Below, piece by piece: positions 1 to 9,104 of a stretch of 29,525 nt of DNA. The notes beneath the pieces were generated by a model. The model saw only the letters and a list, made by a program, of their open reading frames with translations. It made no database searches and had not been told where the DNA came from. Position 1 is the first letter of the stretch. Every line of letters starts with the position of its first letter. The position numbers and the translations under genes are program-made. This stretch comes from Oscillospiraceae bacterium. GTDB lineage: Bacteria; Bacillota; Clostridia; Saccharofermentanales; Fastidiosipilaceae. The stretch lies in the NCBI GenBank assembly GCA_029983685.1, contig JASBZA010000016.1, positions 1 to 29,525 on the forward strand. The letters run 5' to 3'.

Positions 1-72
1 CTCATGTCCTACAAAACAAAAAGAGCATACAAAATTTGAAGAACTCAATGCAACATTCTTTTTTACGAAGTT

Positions 73-95
73 ATTGCACCTACCCTATGTGCAAT
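73..95 (+). terminator. weak hairpin, possible upstream terminator
   Basis: ATTGCAC and GTGCAAT form a 7-bp stem with a 9-nt loop, followed by a short broken T run. It could end a gene lying left of the window. The T run is poor, so this is only a suggestion. I see no convincing gene in the first 233 bases. Confidence 0.3.
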
Positions 96-138
96 GACCT
101 TTTCAATTCAAGGTCGAAATCGGTCTCTTGCAACTGTA

Positions 139-167
139 TTGACTGGACTAATACAGATGATTATAAT
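139..167 (+). promoter_or_regulatory. sigma-A type promoter for the LtaS-like/desulfurase/mnmA run
   Basis: TTGACT (139-144) and a perfect TATAAT (162-167) are separated by 17 bp. Transcription would start near 174 and leave a leader of about 60 nt. That leader carries a small CCGAG/CTCGG hairpin at 184-203. This is the only strong promoter seen before 8309, and the five genes that follow are tightly spaced, so it may drive all of them. Confidence 0.75.
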
Positions 168-233
168 GACGTCAGCATTGGGGCCGAGAAAATACACCCT
201 CGGCGGGTTAAGAAAGGATTGTTTGTTGGCTAG

Positions 234-2432
234 GTGACAGGTATGTGGGAAACATTTAAGAAAAAGACTTTGCCTCTGAGGCAAAAATGGCAAGCCTTGC
301 ATAGTTTGGATGAGAAGGCACAGAGTCATGTCAATATCATGACACTTGTTTTTAGTCCTATCTTGGCCTTTTATTTGACGGAATTTTTCTTGCAAATGCC
401 CTGGGACATTCGTCTGCCCATCCAGTTTATGAATATCCTTATCTATGGCGCTTTGGGCGCTTTACTGCTGGGCCTTACCGGCCGACTGGAACGGGCAGCC
501 AGGCTTCTTTTTGTTATTTCATTCGGTCTGGGCTGTCTGAATTACCAGGCCTTGTTTTTCTCATCTCACCCCATCACCGCAGGCGACCTCTTAAGCATTA
601 AGACGGCCGTAGGGGTATCGGGTTCCTATAAGCTCATTTTAAATGCCAATGTCTGGCGGGCCACTTTAGCCTTTATTATTCTATTTATAGGAGCCGGTTG
701 GGCCAAATATGAGATTCCTAAGAAAAAGGCAAGCCGCCGGGCTCTTGCTGCGGTTTCGGCTATGGTTTTCGTTTTGGGTGGTGTTTTTTCCACCAGCCGT
801 GTGGCCGAGAAAACCTTGGGGATTTCAACGGCACGTTTGGAAAACCGGGAGAATGTCAGCCGGAACGGCTTCGTCCTGAACTTTCTCCACAGTGCCAGGA
901 TTTTTTATGCCCCGGAAGAACCCATATACAGTGAAACCGAAATTGAGGCGGCCATCCGAATTTTGAATGAGTCTTTGGATAAGTTCGATCCGTCTTATCA
1001 GGCTAATCAGTCGCCTTACTTTGTTCATCGAAACCAAACCTTATCCGGCCAGGGTGTTCCTCTGGCCCAAGAACCTGACGAATCCAGTTTGAACCTGACC
1101 AATCCGTCTTTGTCCGTGGGGCGCAATTGGCCTATGGAAGACCTGCGTAAAGCCCTTTACAATGTGAACGGTTCGGCCAAAGCCGCTCTTAAAGAAGGCG
1201 AAAAAGCCGATATTGTGGCCATTATGAATGAGAGCTTTTCGGACTTGGCCATCTTGGGAGATTTCAAGACCAATGTGGAAATCCTACCTTTTACGTCCAG
1301 GCTCGACACGGATATCAGGCTGGGCACCAGCCACTCTTCGGTAGTAGGCGGCGGTACGGCCAATTCGGAGTTTGAGTTCTTGACCGGGGCGTCCATGGGC
1401 TTTATGGAAGACGGATCCATTCCCTATGAAGAATACATCACCGAAGACCTGCCGTCTTTGGCCCGTGTCCTAGGTGAGCAAGGCTACGAGACCATGGCCA
1501 TGCACCCTTATTGGGATGATGCCTGGTCCAGAAAAACGATTTATCCGAAGCTGGGTTTTGACCGAATGAAGTTCCAGGAAGACTTTATCCACCAAGACAA
1601 GGTCCGTAATTTCATTTCGGACAAGGCCCTCTACGATGAGATATTGATGGAGTTAGGTCGGGGAACCGGAAAAGATAATCAGTTTATTTTTGCCGTCTCC
1701 ATCCAGAACCACGGCGACTATGTGCAAAATCCGGAAGATAATTTTGATCCCGGTGTGCTTCTTTACGAAGTGAGAGGCCAAAAGATTCGTGATGAGAAGA
1801 CCGGCGAATTCCTGGAGTCTTTCTTGGAGGACCGGGAAGACGGCCTTCTGGCGGGTTTTAGTCCGGCTAATAAAATGCGTTTTATTGAATCGACCGAGGA
1901 ATATCTGGGCCTTATCCGCGAATCTGACCGGGCCTTGGCTTATTTCGTCAACCAGCTGAAATACCGCGAAAGACCGACCTTGCTGGTCTTCTTCGGAGAC
2001 CACCAGCCGGCCGAGAGAGTTGCCCAAGTCTTTACCCACGACGGTGACTGCCCGGTTGAGAACAGACGTAAGGTGCCTTATTTTATCTGGGCTAATTACG
2101 ATATCGATGAAGTCTTTGACCAGGTTTCGGCCATGCCCTATATAGCGGCCGAAGCGCTGCCTTTGGCCCAGGCCAAACCTTCTACCTGGTTCCACTTCTT
2201 GGACCATGTCCACAGAGAGTACCCGACTATTAACAGTGCTTACTATATGAATCTTAGAGGTCAAATCGGGCCGGTCCACTTCTACGACAACAACCCCATA
2301 CGCTTACGCCAGTACCAGGTCTTGCAGTATAATTATCTATTCGGAGGAGAAACGAGACGAGAAGAACTCTTCCGGGTGGAGGTAGACGATGGAGCGAATT
2401 TATCTAGACTATGCCGCGACGACTCCCGTTAA
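234..2432 (+). CDS. LTA synthase family phosphoglycerol transferase (sulfatase fold)
   Basis: Membrane enzyme of the LtaS/alkaline-phosphatase superfamily. Members move glycerol-phosphate from phosphatidylglycerol onto a cell-surface polymer or glycolipid. About five hydrophobic segments lie at residues 35-52, 62-82, 90-110, 142-158 and 170-187, followed by an extracytoplasmic catalytic domain. The metal and catalytic positions of the family are visible: E333 in MNESFSD, T375 in GGGTANSEFE (the nucleophile position), H493 in QNHGDY, and D589-H590 in FFGDHQP. The start is GTG at 234, directly after an in-frame stop; ATG at 243 is an alternative. AAAGGA at 213-218 is rather far upstream. At 732 aa it is longer than S. 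aureus LtaS because of an insert around 225-320. The exact acceptor polymer cannot be told. Its last 44 bases overlap the next gene. Confidence 0.85.
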   Translation: MTGMWETFKKKTLPLRQKWQALHSLDEKAQSHVNIMTLVFSPILAFYLTEFFLQMPWDIRLPIQFMNILIYGALGALLLGLTGRLERAARLLFVISFGLGCLNYQALFFSSHPITAGDLLSIKTAVGVSGSYKLILNANVWRATLAFIILFIGAGWAKYEIPKKKASRRALAAVSAMVFVLGGVFSTSRVAEKTLGISTARLENRENVSRNGFVLNFLHSARIFYAPEEPIYSETEIEAAIRILNESLDKFDPSYQANQSPYFVHRNQTLSGQGVPLAQEPDESSLNLTNPSLSVGRNWPMEDLRKALYNVNGSAKAALKEGEKADIVAIMNESFSDLAILGDFKTNVEILPFTSRLDTDIRLGTSHSSVVGGGTANSEFEFLTGASMGFMEDGSIPYEEYITEDLPSLARVLGEQGYETMAMHPYWDDAWSRKTIYPKLGFDRMKFQEDFIHQDKVRNFISDKALYDEILMELGRGTGKDNQFIFAVSIQNHGDYVQNPEDNFDPGVLLYEVRGQKIRDEKTGEFLESFLEDREDGLLAGFSPANKMRFIESTEEYLGLIRESDRALAYFVNQLKYRERPTLLVFFGDHQPAERVAQVFTHDGDCPVENRRKVPYFIWANYDIDEVFDQVSAMPYIAAEALPLAQAKPSTWFHFLDHVHREYPTINSAYYMNLRGQIGPVHFYDNNPIRLRQYQVLQYNYLFGGETRREELFRVEVDDGANLSRLCRDDSR

Positions 2433-3576
2433 GGAGTCGGTCATCGAGGCCATGGCCGAAGCCATGCGCCTGGATTTCGGTAATCCTTCCGCTTTGTATA
2501 CAAGAGGCCGCCGGGCCAGGTCTTTAGTGGACCAAGCCAGGCGGTCTTTGGCGTCTTATCTGGGTTTAGACATGAACGGCTTTACCTTTACGTCGGGGGC
2601 GACCGAAGCCAATGCGCAAATTCTATTGACCAATGCCCGTCGCCTTAGAAAAGAAGCTAAGGGTAATCATCTAATAACAAGCCTTGTCGAGCATCCTTCG
2701 GTAAGAGAAAATTTTAAGCTTTTAGAAGAAGAAGGTTTTGAAGTCACGTATCTGCCGGTCAACTGCGAGGGTGTGGTGGAAATCCAAGCCTTAGAAGAAG
2801 CCCTCAGACCCCAAACCGTTTTGCTTTCCGTTATGGCCCTGAATAACGAAACCGGAGCCATTATGCCCCTGGCTAGAATCGGACAGATTTTAGAGACTTA
2901 CCGGGCCGAGCAAGGGCTGGACCGGAAAATTTTCTTTCATACGGATGCGGTCCAGGCCATAGGTAAGTTGTCTCCCGAGTTTTTTCAACATATAGGTTTA
3001 GATTCCCTAACCGGATCGGCCCATAAGATTTTCGGCCCTAAGGGTGTGGGATTTTTCTACCAGGATCCGGCCATCAAGACGGATCCTCTCATTAGAGGCG
3101 GCCACCAGGAAAGATCGAGGAGAGCCGGCACCGAAAATGTGCCGGGGATTGTAGGCTTGGGCCAAGCGGTCCTGGAACTGGAGACCATGGATTCCCAAGC
3201 TCTCTACAGTCATTACATGGATTTAGAAAGAAAGCTTTATGAAGCTCTGGACCTGGCAGGTATTCGCTATGAAAGAAACGGCGGCCCCTCCCAACCCGAG
3301 AGGTCTTGGCCGGGAATTCAGAACCTGTATTTCCCGGATATTTTGGCCGACCGGGCCCTTATAAAGTTGGACCTTCAGGGCATAGAAGTATCGGCCGGAT
3401 CGGCCTGTGCTGCCGGATCTTTAGAACCTAGCCCGGTCTTGTCGGCTATGTACGGACAAGAGAGGGCAGAGGCCAAAGATAGGCTCAAAAAAAGCCTGCG
3501 TATCTCTTTTGGCCCGGAAACGACAAGAGAAGAGATAGATGTGCTGGTCCGGGCCTTAGCTACTATGGTAAAGTAG
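2389..3576 (+). CDS. cysteine desulfurase (NifS/IscS family, class V aminotransferase)
   Basis: PLP enzyme that takes sulfur from L-cysteine as an enzyme persulfide and passes it on. At 395 aa it has full family length. Visible landmarks are H102 in the cofactor-stacking EHPS motif, D186 in HTDAVQ, the PLP lysine K213 in SAHKIFGPKG, and the persulfide cysteine C340 in SAGSACAAG. The ATG is preceded by GGAGG at 2377-2381, which supports this start even though it lies inside the upstream gene. The stop is 4 bp before mnmA. That pairing matches the known arrangement (YrvO-MnmA in Bacillus) where a dedicated desulfurase supplies MnmA, so tRNA thiolation is the most likely job. A housekeeping Fe-S role is not excluded. 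Confidence 0.93.
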   Translation: MERIYLDYAATTPVKESVIEAMAEAMRLDFGNPSALYTRGRRARSLVDQARRSLASYLGLDMNGFTFTSGATEANAQILLTNARRLRKEAKGNHLITSLVEHPSVRENFKLLEEEGFEVTYLPVNCEGVVEIQALEEALRPQTVLLSVMALNNETGAIMPLARIGQILETYRAEQGLDRKIFFHTDAVQAIGKLSPEFFQHIGLDSLTGSAHKIFGPKGVGFFYQDPAIKTDPLIRGGHQERSRRAGTENVPGIVGLGQAVLELETMDSQALYSHYMDLERKLYEALDLAGIRYERNGGPSQPERSWPGIQNLYFPDILADRALIKLDLQGIEVSAGSACAAGSLEPSPVLSAMYGQERAEAKDRLKKSLRISFGPETTREEIDVLVRALATMVK

Positions 3577-3580
3577 TCGG

Positions 3581-4708
3581 ATGAAGAAAAAAGTTGTAGT
3601 TGGAATGAGTGGCGGGGTAGATTCGGCCGTGGCGGCAGCGCTCTTGATGGAAGAGGGCTACGATGTGTTGGCTATCTTTATGAAAAATTGGGACAATACC
3701 GACGACTCGGGCCATTGCACGGCGGAAGAAGATTACCGGGATGTGGCCTTGGTATCCGATGTTTTGGGTATACCTTATTATTCGGTCAATTTTGAAGCCG
3801 AGTATAAGGACCGGGTTTTTTCTTATTTCTTAGAGGAATACAAACGAAATCGAACTCCCAATGCTGATGTTATGTGTAATAAAGAGATTAAGTTTAAAGC
3901 TTTCTTAGATTATGCGCTGGAGCTTGGAGCGGACTTTGTGGCGACCGGCCATTACGCCCGTTTGGAGCAAAAAAACTTTGGCCGACCTGATCAGGAAAAT
4001 ATTCTTTTGCGTGGCGTGGACTCTAATAAGGACCAGACCTATTTTTTGAATCAGCTTCGCCATAAGCAGCTGGACCGGGTGCTCTTTCCTGTGGGACAGT
4101 TGACAAAGGCTCAGGTTCGTCAAAAGGCTCTAGACCTCAAACTTCCCAATGCAAAAAAGAAAGACTCCACCGGTATCTGCTTCATCGGTGAACGCGACTT
4201 CAATCAATTCCTTTCTGAGTTTTTACCGGCTAAGCCGGGTGACATGGAGACTTTGGACGGTCAGAAGATAGGACGCCACCACGGTCTTATGTACTACACC
4301 ATCGGCCAAAGACACGGCCTAGGCATAGGCGGTGTGGGCAAGAATCCCGAGCCCTGGTTTGTCGTAGGCAAAGATCAGAAGACCAATACCCTATATGTTG
4401 GCCAAGGTTTTAACCATCCCTATCTTATGGTGGACCGCCTTTGGGCCTCAGAATGTAATTTTATCCGTCCGCCAAGAAAAGCTTTGCCGGACCGTTTTAG
4501 TTGTACCTGTAAAATTCGCTATCGCCAGAAGGACATCCCTTGTGAAGTGGAAGTGCTGGATGAGGACAAGGTCCAAGTCACGTTCCCCGATTGGGCCAGG
4601 GCAGTCACCCCGGGTCAGTCTATCGTTTTTTATGACGGGGATATTTGCTTGGGCGGCGCTATCATTGACCGGGCCTTCATGGGCCAAGACCAACGTCAGT
4701 ACGCTTAA
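3581..4708 (+). CDS. mnmA: tRNA 2-thiouridine(34) synthase MnmA
   Basis: ATP-dependent thiolase that makes 2-thiouridine at the wobble base of tRNA-Lys, tRNA-Glu and tRNA-Gln. The PP-loop SGGVDS is at residues 10-15. The two catalytic cysteines are C99 in DVMCNKEIKF and C200 in STGICFIGER. GHYAR (123-127) and GQRHGLG are further family signatures. The length, 375 aa, is typical. It begins 4 bp after the desulfurase stop and has no strong Shine-Dalgarno of its own, so translation is probably coupled to that gene. The sulfur donor is presumably the upstream desulfurase. Confidence 0.97.
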   Translation: MKKKVVVGMSGGVDSAVAAALLMEEGYDVLAIFMKNWDNTDDSGHCTAEEDYRDVALVSDVLGIPYYSVNFEAEYKDRVFSYFLEEYKRNRTPNADVMCNKEIKFKAFLDYALELGADFVATGHYARLEQKNFGRPDQENILLRGVDSNKDQTYFLNQLRHKQLDRVLFPVGQLTKAQVRQKALDLKLPNAKKKDSTGICFIGERDFNQFLSEFLPAKPGDMETLDGQKIGRHHGLMYYTIGQRHGLGIGGVGKNPEPWFVVGKDQKTNTLYVGQGFNHPYLMVDRLWASECNFIRPPRKALPDRFSCTCKIRYRQKDIPCEVEVLDEDKVQVTFPDWARAVTPGQSIVFYDGDICLGGAIIDRAFMGQDQRQYA

Positions 4709-4729
4709 ATTTAGGCGGAGGAAGAGATT

Positions 4730-6472
4730 ATGAAAACCTTTCGTACGATTTTACCTTTTATGAAGAAACATAAGTGGCATTACATCTGGGGTATCCTGGC
4801 GCTCATCGTGGTAGACCTGGCCAACCTCCTTTTGCCGCAAGTGATTAAGCGTTTTGCCAACTGGGCCAAAGACGGCACCATGGATCAAGACAAAGTACTC
4901 TGGACCGCCTTGGCGGTCATCCTTTTGGGCTCTTTAGTCGCGGTCGGTCGTTTCTTGTGGCGAACCAATATTTTCGGTACGGCCAGGCGCTTGGAGCATT
5001 GGTTAAGGGCGGAACTCTTTAATAAATACTTAAGCCTGGACGACCATTTCTTTACCCAGCATCGGACCGGTGACCTCATGGCCCATGCGACGAACGATAT
5101 CCTCATGGTCCGTAACACTTTGGGCGGCGGTATCATCATGACCGTCGACGCTCTTTTCATGAGTGTTTTCACCATTGCCCTTATGATTTACACGGTGGGG
5201 ATTAAGACCGCCTTGGTAGGACTTTTGGCCTTGCCCTTCTTGTCGATTATGGTGGCCTTTGTCGCCAAACCTTTGCAAAACCGCTCGCGTGCCGTTCAGG
5301 ATACCTTCTCCGACATGACCATTGAGGTCCAGGAAAATCTGTCCGGTATTTCCAGTATCAAGTCTTTTGTTATTGAGGAGAATAGGTCCGACTCCTTCTC
5401 CAAGGTCAACAAGCAATACGCCAAAGACAACATGGCTTTAGTCCGTATCGCGGCCATTATGGAACCCATGGTATCGCTTATATCCGGCGCGGCATTCATT
5501 ATTTTCCTCTTTTATTCAATCAACCAGATGGTCCACGGCCAGCTCACCCTGGGTGATTTTTTGGCCGTCCAAACCTACATCATGATGATGATTTGGCCCC
5601 TCATTGCCATCGGTATGCTGGTGGCCAGTTTCCAGAGAGGTATTGCGGCCATGTCCAGAATTAACGAGATTCTGAATTCCAAGGCCAAAGTCAAAGAGCC
5701 GCAGATTCCCATGCAGGCGACCGAAGGGGAGACCACCATCGAGTTTAAGGATGTCTGGTTTAGATATGCAGACGACCTCCCATGGGTCCTGGAAGGCGTG
5801 TCTTTCGAACTGGAGCCGCATAAGTCTTTGGCCATCTTGGGTAGGACCGGAACCGGTAAGACCACTATTATCAATCTCTTGCTCAGACGCTACGATGTGA
5901 CCCAAGGCGAGATTCTCCTAAATGGCGTTAACATCAAAGATTTGTGTCTGGAAGACCTCTACAGCCGCATGGCCTATGTGGAGCAGGAATCCTTCCTCTT
6001 CTCGAGGTCTATCGCAGGCAATATTGCCTTCAGCAGCGAAGAAAGCTATGACCTAGACCGGGTCAAGTCGGCGGCCAAGTTTTCGCAGGTCCACGACGAT
6101 ATCGAGCAGATGCCGGAAGGCTATACCACCTGGGTCGGCGAAAGAGGCGTTACCTTGTCCGGCGGCCAAAAGCAAAGAGTTTCCATTGCCAGGGCTTACT
6201 ACGCTCAGGCAGAAATTCTTATCCTGGATGACTCCTTGTCCGCAGTGGATACCAATACGGAGAAGAGTATCTTGGACCACCTGAAGACCTTCTCGCACTC
6301 GCTTATCATGGTCTCGCAACGTGTCTCAACGGTGAAGGGAGCCGACCAGATTATGGTCATTGAAGACGGTAAAATCAGTCAGAGAGGCAACCATCAGACC
6401 TTGATGGAGGATACCGAAGGCTTCTATCACAAGCTCTACCAGCGCCAGCTCTTAGAATTGGAATTAAAGTAG
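4730..6472 (+). CDS. heterodimeric ABC exporter, subunit with degenerate ATP site
   Basis: Type IV ABC half-transporter of the BmrC/LmrC/TM287 kind. A six-helix membrane domain spans about residues 15-310 and a nucleotide-binding domain about 335-575. Walker A is GRTGTGKTT (371-379) and the signature LSGGQ is canonical (476-480). The catalytic glutamate after Walker B is replaced by D501 (ILDDSLSAVD), and the switch histidine by Q530 (MVSQRVSTV). Those two changes are the hallmark of the inactive-site partner in heterodimeric multidrug exporters. A GGAGG site precedes the ATG, and the partner gene starts 13 bp after the stop. Substrate unknown: drugs, peptides or lipids are all possible. Confidence 0.92.
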   Translation: MKTFRTILPFMKKHKWHYIWGILALIVVDLANLLLPQVIKRFANWAKDGTMDQDKVLWTALAVILLGSLVAVGRFLWRTNIFGTARRLEHWLRAELFNKYLSLDDHFFTQHRTGDLMAHATNDILMVRNTLGGGIIMTVDALFMSVFTIALMIYTVGIKTALVGLLALPFLSIMVAFVAKPLQNRSRAVQDTFSDMTIEVQENLSGISSIKSFVIEENRSDSFSKVNKQYAKDNMALVRIAAIMEPMVSLISGAAFIIFLFYSINQMVHGQLTLGDFLAVQTYIMMMIWPLIAIGMLVASFQRGIAAMSRINEILNSKAKVKEPQIPMQATEGETTIEFKDVWFRYADDLPWVLEGVSFELEPHKSLAILGRTGTGKTTIINLLLRRYDVTQGEILLNGVNIKDLCLEDLYSRMAYVEQESFLFSRSIAGNIAFSSEESYDLDRVKSAAKFSQVHDDIEQMPEGYTTWVGERGVTLSGGQKQRVSIARAYYAQAEILILDDSLSAVDTNTEKSILDHLKTFSHSLIMVSQRVSTVKGADQIMVIEDGKISQRGNHQTLMEDTEGFYHKLYQRQLLELELK

Positions 6473-6485
6473 GAGGACCTTAGCC

Positions 6486-8309
6486 ATGGAAAACAAAAAA
6501 ACATACTACAACACTATCAAGGCTGAGGAAAAAGACCTCAAATTCAGTCGTAAGTCCGCCTTGCGCCTTTATTCTTACGCTCTGCCCTATATAGGTCAAT
6601 TTATTATTGTCTTTATTCTGATTGCGGTTTCGACCCTGGCGACCTTGTCACAGCCCCGTATCATCCGAACCCTAATCGACGGCCCCTTCCCGGTCTTAAT
6701 TGACGGTAAGGCCGGTACGGCAGAGGTTGACCAAGCCATGGCCCAGGCCGTCCGTTGGTCCTTCATTTTCTTAGGAACCGTGGCGGTAACCTTTATTTCG
6801 GCCTATGTCCAGATTATGGTTCTGCAAAAGACCGGCCAGAAAATCCTCATGAAGATTCGCCAGGACCTCTATGACCATGTCCTGCGCCTCCCAACGGCCT
6901 TCTTCGACCACTATCCTCTGGGCTCTCTGGTGACTCGAGTGACCAACGATACCGAGACCTTGAACGAGATGTTCACGTCGGTTCTGTCTAGTGTTTTAAG
7001 AAACACCTTCGCCTTGATCGGTATCATCATCATGATGTATCAGATGGACGTCCGCCTGGCGACTTACACCATGGCTCTTCTGCCTATCGTTGTCATCATA
7101 TCAGTAGTCTTCCGTAAGGCTATCCGCAAGGTCTACACGGCCCAGCGTAGAATCCTGTCTATCATTAATACCAAATTGTCTGAAAATATTTCCGGTATGC
7201 GGACCATCCAGGTTTTTAACCGCCAGGACCAAATCCACGAGGAATTCAATGAGGTCAACGACCAATACCTTCATGAAGGCAGACGCGAAGTTTTGTACTT
7301 TGCCATTTATCGTCCGGCTATAGAGGTCGTTCAGGGCTTAGGGATCGCTGCCCTTATCTGGTTCGGCGGCAAGGGCTTTTTGGCCGGTGTAATCAGTTTC
7401 GGTACCCTTTATGCCTTCTTCGATTACATCACCCGTCTCTTCCAGCCTATCTTGCAACTGGCTGAAACCTATAACCTCATTCAGTCTGCCATGACCTCTA
7501 CCGAAAGAATCTTCCACCTCATGGACGTCGAGGAAGAGGACCAAGGCGGAACCGTAAAGGTCGGTCCCGAAGGGCTTAAAGGCCATATCGAGTTCAAAAA
7601 TGTCTGGTTTGCCTATAACGAAGGCGAGTGGATTTTGAAAGACGTATCATTCGAGGTCAAGCCGGGCGAGTTCGTAGCCTTCGTAGGGGCTACCGGTGCC
7701 GGTAAGTCGACCATCATGCATCTCTTGTGCCGTTTCTACGATATCGATAAGGGTGAGATTTTAATCGATGGCGTGCCTATCCAGGATTATTGCTTGGCGG
7801 ATTTGCGTCGATCTATCGGTGTGGTCCAGCAGAATATCTTCCTGTACTCAGGCTCCATCGTGGACAATATCACCCTGAACAGAGAAAGCGTTTCACATGA
7901 AGACGCACGCCGGGCGGCCAAACTGGTCAATGCCGAAGAGTTTATTTATAAGCTCCCCCATGGCTTCGATGAGGAGATAACCGAAAGAGGATCGACCCTT
8001 TCATCCGGCCAAAGACAGCTCCTGTCTTTCGCCCGTACCGTAGCGGCCAAACCCAGTTTGCTGGTTCTGGACGAAGCGACTGCCAACATTGATACCGAAA
8101 CGGAAATTCTTATCCAGGAAGCTATCGGCAAGATGGCCCAAGGCCGGTCCATGATTGCTGTTGCCCACCGTATATCGACCATTGCCGATGCCGACCGCAT
8201 TATCGTCATGCATAACGGCCAGGTCGCCGAACAAGGCAACAAGGAAGAACTCCTGGCCCAGAACGGTATCTTCAAAGTCTTGTATCAGTTGCAGTACCAG
8301 GAGGGATAA
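6486..8309 (+). CDS. heterodimeric ABC exporter, catalytically competent subunit
   Basis: Partner of the preceding half-transporter (BmrD/LmrD/TM288 kind), 607 aa. The membrane domain covers about residues 25-335 and the nucleotide-binding domain about 365-605. Walker A is GATGAGKST (401-409). Walker B keeps the catalytic E530 (LVLDEATANID) and the switch H561 (AVAHRIST). The signature is LSSGQ (505-509) instead of LSGGQ. So the active site would pair this Walker A/B with the LSGGQ of the 580-aa subunit, and the degenerate site would pair the other Walker motifs with LSSGQ. An extracytoplasmic insert of about 20 residues (66-90) lies between the first two helices. AGGAGG lies just upstream of the ATG. 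Only 14 bp separate its stop from the convergent ATPase gene. Confidence 0.93.
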   Translation: MENKKTYYNTIKAEEKDLKFSRKSALRLYSYALPYIGQFIIVFILIAVSTLATLSQPRIIRTLIDGPFPVLIDGKAGTAEVDQAMAQAVRWSFIFLGTVAVTFISAYVQIMVLQKTGQKILMKIRQDLYDHVLRLPTAFFDHYPLGSLVTRVTNDTETLNEMFTSVLSSVLRNTFALIGIIIMMYQMDVRLATYTMALLPIVVIISVVFRKAIRKVYTAQRRILSIINTKLSENISGMRTIQVFNRQDQIHEEFNEVNDQYLHEGRREVLYFAIYRPAIEVVQGLGIAALIWFGGKGFLAGVISFGTLYAFFDYITRLFQPILQLAETYNLIQSAMTSTERIFHLMDVEEEDQGGTVKVGPEGLKGHIEFKNVWFAYNEGEWILKDVSFEVKPGEFVAFVGATGAGKSTIMHLLCRFYDIDKGEILIDGVPIQDYCLADLRRSIGVVQQNIFLYSGSIVDNITLNRESVSHEDARRAAKLVNAEEFIYKLPHGFDEEITERGSTLSSGQRQLLSFARTVAAKPSLLVLDEATANIDTETEILIQEAIGKMAQGRSMIAVAHRISTIADADRIIVMHNGQVAEQGNKEELLAQNGIFKVLYQLQYQEG

Positions 8310-8323
8310 GGAGACATCTAGCT

Positions 8324-9103
8324 TTAAACTGTATTTCCTACCTCAATCGAGATGTTATAGAAGAGGTCCAAGACATCGTCCAAGACGAGTTGTTCTTTGG
8401 CCTCTCCTTCTTTGTCCAAAATAATCTTCCCCTCGTGCATCATGAGGAGGCGGTCGCCGTATTCCAGAGCGAAGCGCAGGTTATGAGTGACCATGACGAC
8501 AGAGAAGTGCTCTTTTTCGACGATTTCCCGGGTCAGTCGCATGACCGTGTCGGCGGACCTGGGATCTAAAGCGGCGGTGTGTTCATCCAGGATAAGAATA
8601 TCCGGCTTGACCATGGTGGACATGAGCAGGGCCAAAGCCTGGCGCTGGCCGCCCGACAAAGTGCGACAGGGTTGGAACAGGCGATTTTCCAATCCCATGC
8701 CCAGAGGCGTTAAGAGCTCTTTATAATAATCGACTCGGTCTTTCTTAATAGCCGGCCTAAGGCCGTATTTTTTCCCCTTATTAGAGGCAATGCTGAGATT
8801 TTCCAAGACGGTGAGCTTGCCGGCCGTTCCCATAGAAGGGTCTTGGAAAACACGGCCGATATATTGGGCCCTGACGTGTTCTTTCTGGTGCGTGATGTCT
8901 TTACCGTCTTTTAAGATTCGGCCGCTCTCGGGCATCAGGGTTCCGGAGATAAGATTCAAAAGTGTCGTCTTGCCCGAACCGTTGGAACCGATGATGGTGA
9001 CAAATTGACCTGTGGGAATTTCCAAGTTGAATTTCTCGAAAATCTGGTTTTCATCAGGTGTATTAAGAAAGAAACTCTTATCGATGTTTTGAAGTTTAAG
9101 CAT
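8324..9103 (-). CDS. ABC importer ATPase, TrpZ-like
   Basis: Cytoplasmic ATPase of the three-gene importer on this strand. The start is ATG at 9103 (MLKLQNIDKSFF), one base after the permease stop. AAGGAGG ahead of it lies inside the end of the permease gene, so the two are translationally linked. This gives 259 aa; an upstream in-frame start would add 25 non-homologous residues. Walker A is GSNGSGKTT, the signature is LSGGQRQALALLM, Walker B is ILILDEHTAALD and the switch histidine is in MVTHNLRFAL. The pairing with a TrpX-family binding protein and the Trp-type T-box upstream suggests tryptophan import. Confidence 0.9.
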   Translation of the reverse strand: MLKLQNIDKSFFLNTPDENQIFEKFNLEIPTGQFVTIIGSNGSGKTTLLNLISGTLMPESGRILKDGKDITHQKEHVRAQYIGRVFQDPSMGTAGKLTVLENLSIASNKGKKYGLRPAIKKDRVDYYKELLTPLGMGLENRLFQPCRTLSGGQRQALALLMSTMVKPDILILDEHTAALDPRSADTVMRLTREIVEKEHFSVVMVTHNLRFALEYGDRLLMMHEGKIILDKEGEAKEQLVLDDVLDLFYNISIEVGNTV

Positions 9104-9104
9104 T

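Noticed and set aside
36..233. 65-codon open frame left of the LtaS-like gene
   Set aside because: It crosses the promoter at 139-167 and the leader, has a poor start context and shows no protein-like pattern.
1653..2279. 208-codon open frame on the minus strand
   Set aside because: It lies opposite the catalytic domain of the LtaS-like gene, whose motifs prove the other strand is coding.
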